Shown piece by piece: positions 9,849-21,574 of a stretch of DNA of 64,000 nt. The stretch comes from Stereum hirsutum FP-91666 SS1 (Eukaryota > Basidiomycota > Agaricomycetes > Russulales > Stereaceae): contig NW_006763146.1 of the NCBI RefSeq assembly GCF_000264905.1, positions 439,587 through 503,586 on the forward strand, in the 5' to 3' direction. The translations under genes and the position numbers were made by a program. Within the stretch, counting starts at the first letter, position 1. The number at the start of each line of letters is the position of its first letter. The notes under the pieces were generated by a model. It searched no databases. It was not told the DNA's origin and saw only the letters and a program-made list of their open reading frames with translations.

Positions 9849-11191
9849 GTTTGTGGTTCAGGTGAGTTAGGTACGAGCACTGGATGGCTCCATACTCTCA
9901 CTAGTATGCCGGTATTAGTAAATGTCTTTGTTCACTTCGGCAGCTTGCTGCGTTTTCTTGCTTTTTGGTTTGACGATAATCGCATTATATCACACATATC
10001 CAGGACACGTTTTCTCGTTTATAGCCTATCCCCCTCGTCTTCTCAGTTTCTGTCTCCATCATGACCTCACAATCGAAACGACCCACTGTAGCTCTATCCT
10101 GCTCCCTCTTTGTTGTTTCTCTCCCCACCTTGCATATGCTCGAATATAACACTCCTTACATACCACTTTAATCGCTCCCTTGCTGTATACTCTTCACGCT
10201 CATTTCTCTCTAGTATGGCTGGTACCTTCACACAATCCCATCTCACCCCCCACTCATGTTGCATCTGCTTTGTATCTAGAAACTGCTTTATTTACCTCAC
10301 ACTCTGTGTCTACTGTCCTGTGGTTCGATCGATTCGGATCGTCCCCTCTTTTATCCTGTAGCCTAGCGTTTTATCGTAGCTGTTCTTGTTTATACCTGGT
10401 GACAAGAATCGATGTTTTTTACAGTAACGTTGTCGGATCATGGTCAAACTTGAACCTACACTCGAAGTTGGGCTTTGTGAGCTCAACGCAACTCGACATG
10501 AACTTGGGGATTGTGGCGCGCCTCATCTCGTGTGGCGTTCCGAGATATCGGACAATGCCGGGTTTGTCAGCATTCAATTTTACGCCGCTTTTTTGTCTCC
10601 GACTTCGTGTCAACCTCGAGCGACGAGGAGTCGCAGCCTTTCTTTCCTTGGACATGCTTGCCTATGCCTGCACTTTTCGTGAGGATCGTCTAGTCTAACT
10701 ACTGAAATAGTGCGTGTTCTTTATCTCTTCGGTCTTCGATGTGTGAACCACGAGTTACACTGCGGCCACTTGCACCTTGTGTTCCGAGCCTGTGGTGGGG
10801 CCAACCTGAGGCTCATCATGGATGCAAAGGCATAACAGTAAATCCACCGCCAAGAACAGAATACATCGTGGAATGCATTGGACGATCCGTCTCTTGCAAT
10901 ACCCTGTGAGGTGTTCTCTGAGTTCATCCCGACGCAGAGCCACGTCAGTCTATTGAGTGCCAGGCTATGCGTCAGGCCAGTCCTGAACTTCGGTTTAGCT
11001 CCTAGTGTACACTTGTTATACAAGGCGAAGTTCTCGAAAAGTTCTCTTCTATGGCCGCAGGCGGATTTTTCGACGCTAGAACGTATCACCTTGATCCGCA
11101 ATGAGAACAGTCGTCCGTAATCGCGTTCCCTATTCGTATGCAAGCTCATCATCATAATCGTACAACGCTCGTAAATCTATACCATGGGGTA
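9849..11191. other. 1.3-kb intergenic stretch between convergent genes
   Basis: It should hold the 3' ends of the disordered-protein gene and of the reductase gene on the other strand. Short pyrimidine-rich frames (about 9920-10360) show no coding pattern. I see nothing further. Confidence 0.5.
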
Positions 11192-12591
11192 TCAAGCCCC
11201 AAGCTCCTTCTCCAGCTCCAGCAGCTTTGCAATCGTATCCTTGATCACGACCTCGAAAGGCGTGGACTGTACGCCCAAATCCTCATCCGTCTTCTTCACA
11301 TCCGTCTTGAAATGATCTCCTGTCTTCAAAGTGGAGATGTCGACCTCGGGGAGTTTGTCCTTCAGCTGAGGGAAGTGCTTGGCCGCGATATCGACTATCT
11401 GTTCATTTTTCTGTGCGGATGATTGAGTAACGTCATTCCACATCTGAACGAACCGATGCATCCGGAAAGGAGGAAGAGACATACATAGTAGCCCTCGATG
11501 AAGAGATACCTTTGCCCCTTCGCCACGTCCAGCTCCGCGGCCTTCACGTGCGCAATCCCCAGTTTCCTGACGTCGGTGTAGACGGGAAAGATCGTCGGTG
11601 GAATGCCATCCGCTTTCCAGGTGCCACCGATAGCTTGGTAGATTATTGCCATGGAGGTGTTGATTGTCGATATAGACGAGACCTTCTGCGAAGGCGGACC
11701 AAACACCATGCTGACGGTGACAAAATAAGGAATTTTAGATCGTTTGTTTTGCTGATGCGGTCGAGCAGAAAAAGGCATACGCAGGGCAAAGACTCGTCCC
11801 GGACCAGGAAGGCTTCTCGGTCTTGATGAAGTCCCAGAATATGTGCTCCGCAAGACTCTTCGATGCTGAGTAGACATAGCCTGCCACAATTCAACGACGC
11901 GCAAGCATGAGCGACCATGTATAACGCTGTTATCACCGCTGAGCGAGATTCGTACCTGTGATGGGCGATTGTTTGGCATCCTCGTAGCTGGCGGGATTCC
12001 AGTCATCCGCAGTGAACGTCTTCCCAATTGCGGGGAGAGTCAACGGGTCGTTGGCAGCAGCAAATGATGATGTAAGAACAAAGCGTTTGATCCTGGGCTC
12101 TAGTTTGGTCGCCGCAAGGATGTTCTTAGTGCCGTTGATGGCAGGAATAAGCATTTCCTTCTCATTATCCTATGCCACAGGCGAATGCCAAATAAAATTA
12201 TTCAACATAACCCTCCATACCCCTTGATGATCCAAAGATATAGTCGAGATACTCACCTTGAATGTAAACGTGTAGGGCGAGGCTACATGTGCGATGGCAT
12301 CGCATCCCTTCACAGCTTCGTCGAAAGCGCCGTCGACCACGATGTCCTCGACGATAACGTATTCACATTGGTCTATGTATTGGGGGTACAAGGCAATCCA
12401 TGCATCTGCCTTAGCCTTGGAACGGACGGTTCCTTTGACCCTCCATCCGGCCCGGAGGAAAGCAAGAGCGACATCGGTACCAATGTATCTGCGAAGTTCT
12501 CCAAAGTCAGAATGTGGAGCGCAGTCAAGAAGGAATACTATGTTCACCCAGTGACACCAGTGACGAGAACGGTTCCTTTACTGTTTGACAT
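11192..12591 (-). CDS. Extended short-chain dehydrogenase/reductase, GRE2/dihydroflavonol-reductase-like
   Basis: Six exons on the minus strand (12548-12591, 12257-12488, 11956-12169, 11781-11880, 11485-11710, 11192-11410) give 344 residues. The N-terminus has the Rossmann motif TGVTGYIG (residues 11-18). The catalytic pair is YSASK (Tyr167, Lys171), followed by LAEH as in extended SDRs that act as NADPH-dependent ketone, aldehyde or flavonol reductases. Every junction keeps phase. Such fungal enzymes reduce small carbonyl compounds in the cytosol; the substrate cannot be told from sequence. The next gene to the right, a glutathione transferase, has the same orientation about 1.2 kb away. Confidence 0.88.
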
Positions 12592-13835
12592 GCTGGCTAT
12601 TGGGAAGACGAGAAGGTTGAAAAATCTGGATAGTGCGGTTGTGCATCTGCTGCTAACGCGTTGTCTTATAACTTACCTGATGGATGGTTAGCGCCATGCT
12701 TGACAAGACAGAGCTACTTGGGTGATCCCTGGTGATGTGGTCTCCAAATCCGTCGGTCTGACTCATAGGTAGCTCATAAGATGTGAAATCACTGAGATGA
12801 GGCTAAGTGTCGAACGGAGCCCGGGTATCCCCTTCAGCTATTACAGCAGAACAAGCATTGTTCTACAAGGAGCATAGCTCGTCCCTCGGAAGGACAGTGA
12901 TCAGACCGGACGAAGTCGAGTCAGGAAAGATATCTGAACCAGAGCGGGGAACAACTGAGCAACACGACTCGGCTCAAGAACATGACTGCGAAGAAATAGT
13001 CATGACGAACTACTTTTGCCCTGGCCCAGCGGTGTCCGTGTTTGTCTTTTGTCTTCTGTTTTGTAGTGATTATATGAGCGTGAAAATGCACATATTTTTT
13101 CCAGAATCAGCGAGGACCACCGCAACGGCGATACGACGGATATACATACTAGTGGGGTTGCGCCAGCATAGAACGGCGCAGCGCTGGTGTTGTTGATTCT
13201 TGATCCATGACGAACGCCGGCGCATACTTATTTAAAGTATTGATAATTTGAGTTAGTGTTGAGCCCATGAGGAGGCCTTTGAAGATGTGAGGTGGCGCCC
13301 TTGAGACTTAGATATAGGCTGAGTAGAGTCATGCAGAGGTTTCAAAGTAATGTTTGTCCGTAGTGCGACTGGTCAGCGGTCAAGTCGCGGTTGCTTGCCA
13401 AGATGCGTTAGTGACGTCACCAAAAATCCATTTAGGAAGGCGACGCCTTCCGATCCTAACAGGAGCAAACATCTTCCGCGGGTGGCCCTAGCCGTCCAAG
13501 GACGCTGTGGCACCTCCGCATGTTCGAATCGAACCAGCAAGATAACACACCAGAGTATGATGTAGAGCATGCTTTACCGCTCCGCCAGAACTATCGTAGA
13601 TGTGGCGCCTGCATAGACGTAGGACCCTCCAGATGCTCCAGAGCGAAGCATGATAATTGACACGGGTAGCCTGTATGCTTATGCTCGCTTTCAGCGATGA
13701 TGAGGCGAGGCTGTGCATCAGAATAAGGACGATTTGGAGATCCCAACGCGACAATGCAAGACAAAGCAGTTACTTATTCATACAGGAAACTCGACAACGT
13801 CCTAAGGAGTGCACTGAGGCTGAGAGTGAGCGCGA
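12592..13835. other. Intergenic stretch with SINE-like element
   Basis: No supported protein gene; short frames (12807-13196, 13350-13565) lack motifs. A tRNA-like A-box/B-box pair on the minus strand near 13510-13590 is listed separately. Confidence 0.45.
13430..13600 (-). mobile_element. Candidate tRNA-derived SINE
   Basis: Reading the minus strand, TGGCGGAGCGG fits the Pol III A box. About 45 nt later GGTTCGATTCG fits the B box except at its last base. The T-arm and acceptor arms do not pair, so this is not a working tRNA. An internal Pol III promoter with a decayed cloverleaf is the hallmark of tRNA-derived SINEs. The element's ends are not defined; the coordinates are approximate. Confidence 0.35.
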
Positions 13836-14820
13836 TTACAAGTCAGACTTCGCCCTTCCGATCCTAGCTAACATGGTCTCGCTGATATCGTTCTACAGGG
13901 ACATCGAATATGCATCAGTACCACCGCATCACAGCGAACAAATAACGAAGGAGCCCACTCACGGTATAGAAGGTCTTCCAGCTCTCCCTCTGGGTCGCAT
14001 CCTTGAAATACTTCTGCAATCTCGCAAACTTCGCGTCCTCAAACAACTGCGAATACACCTTCTTTCCCTCCGCGGCTTGATATTTCCCAACCCCGGTCCT
14101 CAACAACAACTCCGTCCTGCCCAAGAATGGCAAAAAGGCCGCATCCGCGATCGTGAACTGATTCCCACCAAGCGCGAGACCTTCCTTCGGCAACAAGTCC
14201 TGTACGGCTTGGAAACCTGCGAGGAGACCCTCGGGAGAGTCACCGCGCATGACGAAGGCTGCGAAGCCGGGGACATATTTGTTCGAGACGGTGTCGACGA
14301 AGAAACGAGCCTGGGCACGTTGGACGGGGTCGGAGGGGAGAAGACCGGACTTGGGGGCGAGATCCGCGACGAACTCGACGAGGATGAGGGACTCGGCGAG
14401 TTTGACGGATTCTGGGGAAGGGTTCTCAGGAGATGTGGGCGGGCCTCCGTAGGCGACGGCTGGGACCTGATCAGACCGATATAGCGTGGGGTGCGGCACG
14501 AGCAGAGAATTGTGAGCGAGACGCAGTAAATGATACAATACAAGTGAAGGGACAGGGGTAGAGAGGCGTACCTTGGATGCGGGGTTGATCTTAGGGGCAA
14601 ACCACTCGGGCTTGTTTTGCAAATCAATGAAGTACTTGGTCACATCGATGCCAGCCTCCGCAAACGCGAGCTCGACCTATATTCCACACGTCCCGCAACC
14701 ACCCCGTTGGGATCATCCATTAATTAGTTTTCTGCCCATAAGGCGAAAACGAAACACTGTACGTACACGTTGCGCATATGGGCAGACCTTTGCGGTATAG
14801 AGGGTGATGGGAACAGCCAT
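13836..14820 (-). CDS. Omega-like glutathione S-transferase
   Basis: Four exons (14767-14820, 14572-14676, 13963-14466, 13836-13892) give 239 residues, typical for a GST. The thioredoxin-like N-terminus reads LYTAKVCPYAQRVELAFAEAG. Cys13 in CPYAQR sits where omega-class enzymes carry the catalytic cysteine, pointing to thiol transfer or reduction rather than classical conjugation. NKPEWFAPKINPASKVPAV contains the cis-Pro glutathione-site pattern. FTIADAAFLPFL is the usual N-capping motif of the all-helical C-terminal domain. Fungal omega GSTs act in the cytosol on oxidised or aromatic compounds; the substrate is unknown. A TATA box lies 86 nt upstream. Confidence 0.9.
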
Positions 14821-15602
14821 TGTCGTAGTTTTTGAGTCGTGCTATGTAGTAGAGACTGTGAATGGGGATGTGTGTCTGAGTAAGAGCTCTGGGAATCGCA
14901 AGGCCTTTATATACACTGTAGCACGCCATGGGACATTCTGATTTGTCCTCCATCCTAGGTGCTTTATCAGCTGTACTTTTCTCACGTAAACCTCCGTTCA
15001 CACATCGGAGGTTTACTGAGCAAGTTGAGCTAGACCCTGAGTCGAAGGCTTCTGAGCACGAAGGTAAGTAGGTCGAAGGAAACACGGATTTCTGACCAGG
15101 ACTGTGACAAGTGATGGTGCTGGAAGGATACGGAGCGCGCAAGGCGATGGGGGGAAACATTAGCTTGTTTGTGGCGCAAACCCTAACCTAGGCGTTTTCG
15201 GACTTTTCCGGATAATATACGAATTCCCAGTGGCGTGGCATCGCACTTCAGGCTGCGCCGTCTCAAATATCTAGTGGCAACGATTACCTGCACCTTGTAA
15301 TACTTGGGTGACCCCATACCGGAGTCTTTCATCCGACATTACACTGGATCACTTCAAGAGCAGTATTGAACTGCTTATAAGGATGCTAAAAGACGCTAAA
15401 GGTGGTCGAATTTACATCGATGCTCAGGACTTGAACGATGAACCTATGTAGCATGAAACGACCTGCTTTCGCTTCTTTTGCTCACGTGCTGTACTCTTTT
15501 TGTTCTCGATCGGGTCTCACGGCAGGATAGACCAGTATAATGACCAGACAATAATCGCCACCCGCCGCAGGCTCTCTTGACCTGTACCACCATCACTCCA
15601 AC
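14821..15602. other. Intergenic region between divergent GST and hydrolase genes
   Basis: About 780 bp serve as the shared upstream region of the two divergently read genes. Apart from the TATA box, I see no clear element. Confidence 0.45.
14906..14913 (-). promoter_or_regulatory. TATA box of the glutathione transferase gene
   Basis: TATATAAA on the minus strand lies 86 nt before the ATG at 14820. TATA-containing promoters are often inducible, which would suit a detoxification gene (inference). Confidence 0.55.
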
Positions 15603-17007
15603 ATGAGACGAGAGACGTACCGTCTCGCCCTACCTGATAGCCTAGGAGGTCATCTCTGCGCTGCTAACAGGTATACAGACGGAAGCGAGAACTCCCCTGA
15701 TACGTTCACGCTGATTTTTGCACACTGTTCGAGTGCTCGTAAGTGATGACAACTTCATGCTTGCTTGGTCTTGAAAAGTCGGCACATCGCTAACTTCTTG
15801 TGTTCGCCATATTCAGACAAGGAACAGTTTGAACCGACCATCGAGAAGCTTTTCGACCTCAAATCCTCCGCTTTTATTATTCGTGAAGCCTGGGCATTGG
15901 ATTGTCAAAGCCATGGAGAGTCCTCGTTACTAAACGAAGAGAAGTTGCGCGATGGGTCAGCTATCAGTAAGCCCTCGAGTATTCCCCCAAGCGAGTCGGA
16001 TGTGCTGAATGAGATTCTATGCACGCTTTAGCCCTACAGGACTATGGAAACCTGCTTCACTTTTTCTCGCAGTCCCAACATGTGTCTGGTCACCGCTTGA
16101 TCGCTGTCGGTCATTCCGCCAGTACTTCTGCTTGGTGCGCCCCCATTATTCTCCCCTTCCATTTTTCTCGCGAAGTTGTCAGTTCTAATATACTCAGTAT
16201 AGGTGTCTTGCCTCTACGCGCTTTACAGGACACTTACCCTTTGTAGCTTTCGTCTTCATTGAACCGGTCATGCTTCCGCCACCCATTTCACCCAACGATC
16301 CCCGTATCAGAATGGGCATAAACAACGTCAAGGGAGTGTTATCGCGTAAAAACAGATGGGACGATATGAACGATCTGGAGAAGTGGCTAGGGAATCGATA
16401 TCCGTGGAAGATTTGGGATAGACGTGTCCTCGAGATTTATCTAGTATGTTTCATCGTCCACATCTTCCGCATGTCCCCGTGTTGACGGGTTACCAAATGA
16501 CAGAAACACGGATTCAAGCTCATAAACGATGAAGACGGCTCACAATATGTGACTTCGCGCATCACGAAGAAAAACGAGGCGAAGTTCTACGAACACGAGG
16601 AGCATTTCATCGCTGGTGCAGAGGTACACAAAACCTGTGCTCTAGTGCCTGTCCATTGTGTGTTCGGCGAACGACCGGAGATGGTGTAAGTCTCGACTCT
16701 ACCTCAGTACATCGCTGACTCTGTTTTCTGGTGACGCCGATCACTAAAATCCGCCTGGTATCAAGGTCGCTAGATTCAAGGGCTTCACTGTGCGACATAT
16801 CGAAAGGAAGAACGATGGCCTCCGTGTCAATCATACCGAAGGCTGGGCATCTGGTGCGTTCCCTCGTAAACGTTGACGTGTTGTCCGCCATCTTATGCCT
16901 TACTGTTTTTGTTCCTGCAGGCTGTCCAGGAGAACCCGGAAGGCGTCGCTGCAGCGATCTTCAATGTTCTTGATAAATGTAAGCCTGCCGAAAAGGCTAG
17001 ACTCTGA
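15603..17007 (+). CDS. Alpha/beta hydrolase (AB_hydrolase-1 type)
   Basis: Seven exons (15603-15738, 15817-15966, 16032-16134, 16203-16443, 16504-16685, 16766-16853, 16921-17007) join in phase to 328 residues. LIFAHCSSAHKEQFEPTIE matches the oxyanion-hole region (usually HGNGFHKE) of a fungal hydrolase family. The nucleophile elbow is VGHSAS with Ser124, where Gly-to-Ser replaces the last residue of the usual GxSxG. FVFIEPVM follows as the next strand. SKGRTMASVSIIPKAGHLAVQENPEG supplies the catalytic His299. Exon 3 is taken from the acceptor at 16031 and exon 4 from 16202 because only these keep the family motif in frame. Substrate unknown; esterase, lipase or epoxide-type activity is possible. 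Confidence 0.87.
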
Positions 17008-17862
17008 ACTGCCTATGATGGAAACAAGGCTTCTGGATACTGTACGTTCATTGCAATCTTGTGACCAGAGACTGTTTTGCATTGTGTTATTCATTCCTGC
17101 GAGCGAATCCAGCAACTTGCGCAAGGAAGGAAGCACAGCGCCGGATCCAGTTTTCTGTACGGGCAGAAATGAAAACAATCTTGTTCTGCACGCTCAGAAC
17201 TCGTGCGGACAAAGGCGGTATGTGTTCTGTGACAGCAGAATGTAATCGTGATTCATTTCTGCGTTGGCAGAAAAGAGGATCCTTCGCTGTGAAGGAAGGA
17301 AGTAGTATAAGTATTCGGGACTCGGATACAATAGGTGCCCACTGTGTGCGAGAAGGGCTGGTTATAGGAAAAAAAGAGATAATTTGTGCTATACGCTCCA
17401 ATAAACTTTTATTCGATGAGTTGACGTTCTGCTCTCTGTGCCCATATCATATGCTTGTGATTTCACTTCAGGCCCCGTGGAGCCGACGCATGGGAAACGG
17501 GCGGTGCCGGTTTGCGAGCGTGAATTGTATGCAGACATCGGAGTCATTACTCACATCGACCCTCGCCTCCTCTTACCTCTCATATCGTGTTCGTGCGCTA
17601 CTTCAACCCGACCTTCTGACTTACCCTAGAGTTTAACTTCGAGAATATCCGACACGAAACATCGGAAACCTTCCAAGATTTGTCTACGATCTATAGAACC
17701 CCCAGCGCGTTCGTAACTACATTGCGATCTACAAAATGACAACTTCATCTAAATAGCTTCTCGAATGGTCTCTGACGGTCAATACCGGACAACTAGCCTG
17801 AGGAATATGTCTTCTGGTAAGCAATCTTCGCGCAATCGTGCTTGGATTGAACAGAATTGACT
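17008..17862. other. Intergenic stretch, no supported gene
   Basis: An open frame at 17061-17636 has no motif and no splice context. It probably holds the 3' end of the hydrolase gene and the promoter of the F-box gene. Confidence 0.45.
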
Positions 17863-19612
17863 ATGATCTCTCTGAAAGGTCCCGATACGACTGTGAATAT
17901 CCCGATCGAAGTATGGGAACATATCTTCACCCTAGCCAACAAGACCGAGATCAACGTCGCCTACAGCTGGGGCCCGTTGTCCAACTGGCGAAACGCGCAA
18001 GGAACCGCGCGAGCTTTGACTGCTGTCTGCCGCGAGTGGCACAAGATCACCCTGCGATTCCTCTACGCCGATGTCGTATTCGGCTCTCTCACGCAACTAC
18101 CCGCATTTTATGCGACTCTAGTCTCCAACCCGCCGAGTTTCTGCCCCATAGTGCGTAACATATCTGCCCAAGCCCTTATTCCACAGGGAAGTGGCCGCAT
18201 TTTCCAGCGGTATCTCGATGAAATCATCGCTTGCTGTGTTTCGCTGAAAAGAGTGAGGATCACTATCGATTACCTCGACTACTGCGATATGCCTGGGTTG
18301 GAGAGATGGGTATCCCGCGCGTCGTCCCGTCTATCCGACCTACATCTCAGTGTTGATCGCACAGTCACCTTCAATGACCATTCTAGACTTATCACGGCGA
18401 TGGCGAACGCTAACAGCCTCACACGCCTTACCTTATCCTTCCCCTGGTTGACGACCACGTCTACTGACAGGCCCTCTATTGTCAATCAAGTACCACTTGA
18501 CCTTCCTTCCCTACGCGAGTTGTCTCTCATAGTATGGTCTCCCGAAAACCTCGAAACCCTGACTACCATCGTGAGGGGCCTCGTCAATCCCCAAATTCAC
18601 TCCCTCACTATCTGCTTGGTGAGACCACGATTCGCTGGTCTAAATAACAGCTATGAACAATTATCCATATTCATTCCCCACATTCTGTCACGACCTGGTG
18701 AACATCTATGTTATCTTCATCTCGCAGATCAAACAAACGTAGCTATAGGTTATCAGGACGACGGCGAGTGGTCTAACATCTGGGACTGGTGGACCACATG
18801 GGAGAGCGACGAATTTCAGGCAATGATAGATCTCTGTCCAGTACTTGAGCATTTCATCGCACCGCTTTCTCCCTATCATTCCTCCCTTGCGCTCCGTGAC
18901 CATCATAACCTCAAATGGGTCGATATCTGGCTATAGCCGGACGATGTCCAGGACGAATGCGACAATGAGAGCGTTAGGCGTCTTGTTACGCACGAGAGCT
19001 CTTCGCTACCTGCTCTTCAGAGTTGTAGACGTCTGGATCTGTCGCTGAACGTATTTCTCGATCTTCCTATGATGTTTCCTCCCCGCATTTCCTCCGGACT
19101 CGACCATTCTCCTATTCTTTGGACACTTGGTGGCTCGGTCAGGATCATCGAGACATTGAATACCATCAAGCTGAACCCTGAACGTGTCCGTTCTCCTTCT
19201 ATGCATGATCTAAATGATGATGCTGGCGACGAAAAATGCGACGAGTCGATTGACCGATCCGACATCGACAGTGTCGAATACAAAGGCCCACAGAGTAGCA
19301 CGAACTCCCCCGTCCTAGTCGACGAGTCTCTCGATCCGTTCTACGACGAGAGCGACGACGAATTTGAACCATCAGAATCTTCTGTTGGGGGGTCATCCGA
19401 GTATTGGTCTGACGAGGACTTCCAGACGCTCGAGCAGCACACAATATCAATGGCACGGGAATTATCAAGATATGAATGGTCTTTGGACACGTATATGGGC
19501 AGTGAGGATGTCTGGAATGAGTATTTTGCCGCGGATTTGGAGGTGAGGATTAGACAAGTATGCGTCTAGCTGCTCCATTGACTGACTTCCTCGACAGGAC
19601 TTTGGTATCTAG
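17863..19612 (+). pseudogene. F-box-like protein, interrupted by one in-frame TAG
   Basis: From ATG 17863 a reading frame runs to a TAG at 18934-18936 (357 residues). It then continues in the same frame, without another stop, to a donor at 19543 and a last exon 19598-19612 ending DFGI-stop. Both halves align with the convergent paralogue at 19789-21574, so the TAG breaks one ancestral protein of about 565 residues. The N-terminus VNIPIEVWEHIF is an F-box-like motif that would bind Skp1. Leu-rich segments follow, and the tail is acidic (DESDDEFEPSES, SSEYWSDE). The TAG is followed by CCG, not a known readthrough context. It may be a recent pseudogene, an assembly error, or a truncated 357-residue product. 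Confidence 0.75.
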
Positions 19613-19788
19613 AAAACCGTTACTCCGATTAAATTACCTCGCTGGGAGGCCAGTGTTGTTTTGTGTTCACATCGTCGAGGGGATAAAGAAGTACAGGAAG
19701 GATTGTAGTTGTGAATAATAGTTCGACCTGACAGAAACCACCATTATATCGGACGCATCCAGCCAATAGAGTCGCACGTAGCCATGGT

Positions 19789-21574
19789 CTAATCCAAGCC
19801 AAGATCCTATAGACAACGATTCAGAGAAGGCGTCAGTCCACGAAGACAATAGCAAACTCAAACATGCGAGACACTCACAGCCAATACCTGCCCGAAATAC
19901 CCTGGGATTATAGTGGTGCTCGCCATGATTGTGTCCGCTTCTGTAGCTGGGCGCACATCTGTATCCAACACTGTCCCCTCAGCTCCGATGCCATCCAGTC
20001 CCCCTTCGTCCGACCAATATTCTGAAGAACCGGAATAGTTTGACTCATCATCCGGGATATACCGGTCGTCGTCACTTTCGTCAGAGTCAATCGCAGACAG
20101 CTGCTCTGAATCCACCTGCATTGGCTCGTCCGACGCAATATCCCCTCCGCTTTCACTGTCACTACTGACATCACCCTCGTCGATCTCTCTATCGCTCCGG
20201 GTTCGATAAGCATCAAGGGCTGGTCGATTTGAGTGAAGATTATAGACGCGTGCTGCAGGCGGTGCAATGTAGCAATCTGATTCGAGGACCTTGACGGAGC
20301 CAGCAGTGGTCCACTGCACGAGGCGATCGTCGGCGGTCGTAGGATCACGGGGAGGGAATATCGTCGGAAGGTCCATAAAGACGTTGAGCGACGCGTCGAG
20401 GTGCCTGCACCTTCGAAGGAAAGGAAACGCATTCACGTCCGGAACAAGACAGACAGGCGTCTGAAGAGAGTTGTCGATGTCAAATGGTGGGACCCATGCG
20501 TCTATGTATCGCAGAGTCGGATGATGACGAATGCCGATGAGCGCCGAGTCTGGTGGGAGCGGGGCAACGAAGTGTTCAAGGTAGGGGCAGAGATTGACGA
20601 GAGCTTGAAAACGGTCGTTCGACCAGAGAGACGTCCAGTCCCAAATTTGTCGCCATTCTTGGTCGTCTTCAAGAGTGATCGTTCGGCCGGACTGATGGGC
20701 GAGGTGCAGATAGCGAAGGGAGTCGCCCAAGAAAGATAGTGTGACGAGGATAGAGCTCGAAATTTCTTTGTATTCGATGTCGATCCTGCCCCTCTGAACG
20801 AGACAGAGAGTGAGAGCCTCCAGCTTTGGGGCAGAGATGGACTGTGCGAAGATCTCCAGCGCCTCAGCGTATTGTCGAGTCCAGAGGAAGTACTGTAACT
20901 CGCGTAGCTGGGGAAAGTCTAGGGTGTAGGGCTCTTCATTGGTAGGTTCCCAGGGCGTACCCGATCCATAATTTGGTGGGAATGATAAGGAGAGCGAGAC
21001 GAGATTTTTGGACAGCTTTAAAGCTTTCAACGTAGAGCTGTCCGTGAGGACTGCTGCGCGGCGTAGGTCGAGGCGTAGGCTGGAGATTTGTGCTGCTACA
21101 CGGGCCACCCAATTTTCCCACGAAGGAATTTCGCAGCGTGGAAAATCATCGATGACAATGGTCAATTCTTGAAGCCATAGACAACGGCTCATGATTTCGC
21201 CAAGGCATTGACGAACAACGTTGGAGGCGCCTATGGGAATGGAAAAGTGAGTGGAGATACTGGTGATGATGGGGCAGATCGTCTTCGGGTTCGATCGGAG
21301 CGTTTCGAGAAATCGCGGGAGCTGGCTCAGAGAGCCAAAGACTACTTACACTGGAGTAGGCGTATCGAAGAGAGACAGTACGCCACCCACGGCATACAAG
21401 ATTAAGTGTTTGGGCCATGCATAGAGCTTCGCGATAAGGAGGAGAGAAGCCCCACCCGTAGGCTGGGTTGAGCTGGATCTTGCAAGGAGACGCGATGAGT
21501 CCGAATATTTGCTCCCATATTTCGATGGGGACCCTTGTCAACGCAGGTGCAGCAATAGCGACAGACGTCTCCAT
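19789..21574 (-). pseudogene. F-box-like protein paralogue with frameshift or 28-nt mini-intron
   Basis: METSVAIAAPALTRVPIEIWEQIF starts an F-box-like protein parallel to the plus-strand copy. After ...LRYAYSS the homologous sequence (VVFGSLSQLPRFLETLRSN) continues in another frame. Near 21345 the copy carries what looks like a 4-nt AGTA insertion. Alternatively a 28-nt GT-AG segment (21322-21349) could be spliced out, restoring the frame but deleting conserved residues. Downstream, frame 19879-21322 stays open through Leu-rich repeats and an acidic tail. A last exon 19789-19806 ends DLGLD-stop, matching DFGI-stop of the other copy. An intron that short would be unusual for a basidiomycete, so I lean to a frameshift. 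Role if functional: substrate receptor of an SCF ubiquitin ligase. Confidence 0.7.

Noticed and set aside
10180..10698. 172-codon plus-strand frame
   Set aside because: Low-complexity, no motif, no supporting splice sites; it lies in a 3' flanking region.
13510..13590. A tRNA gene on the minus strand
   Set aside because: A and B boxes are present, but T-arm and acceptor strands do not pair, so it cannot form a cloverleaf.
18860..18936. An intron ending at the TAG of the F-box gene
   Set aside because: The only plausible donors give introns of 18 or 41 nt, and the longer one breaks the downstream frame.
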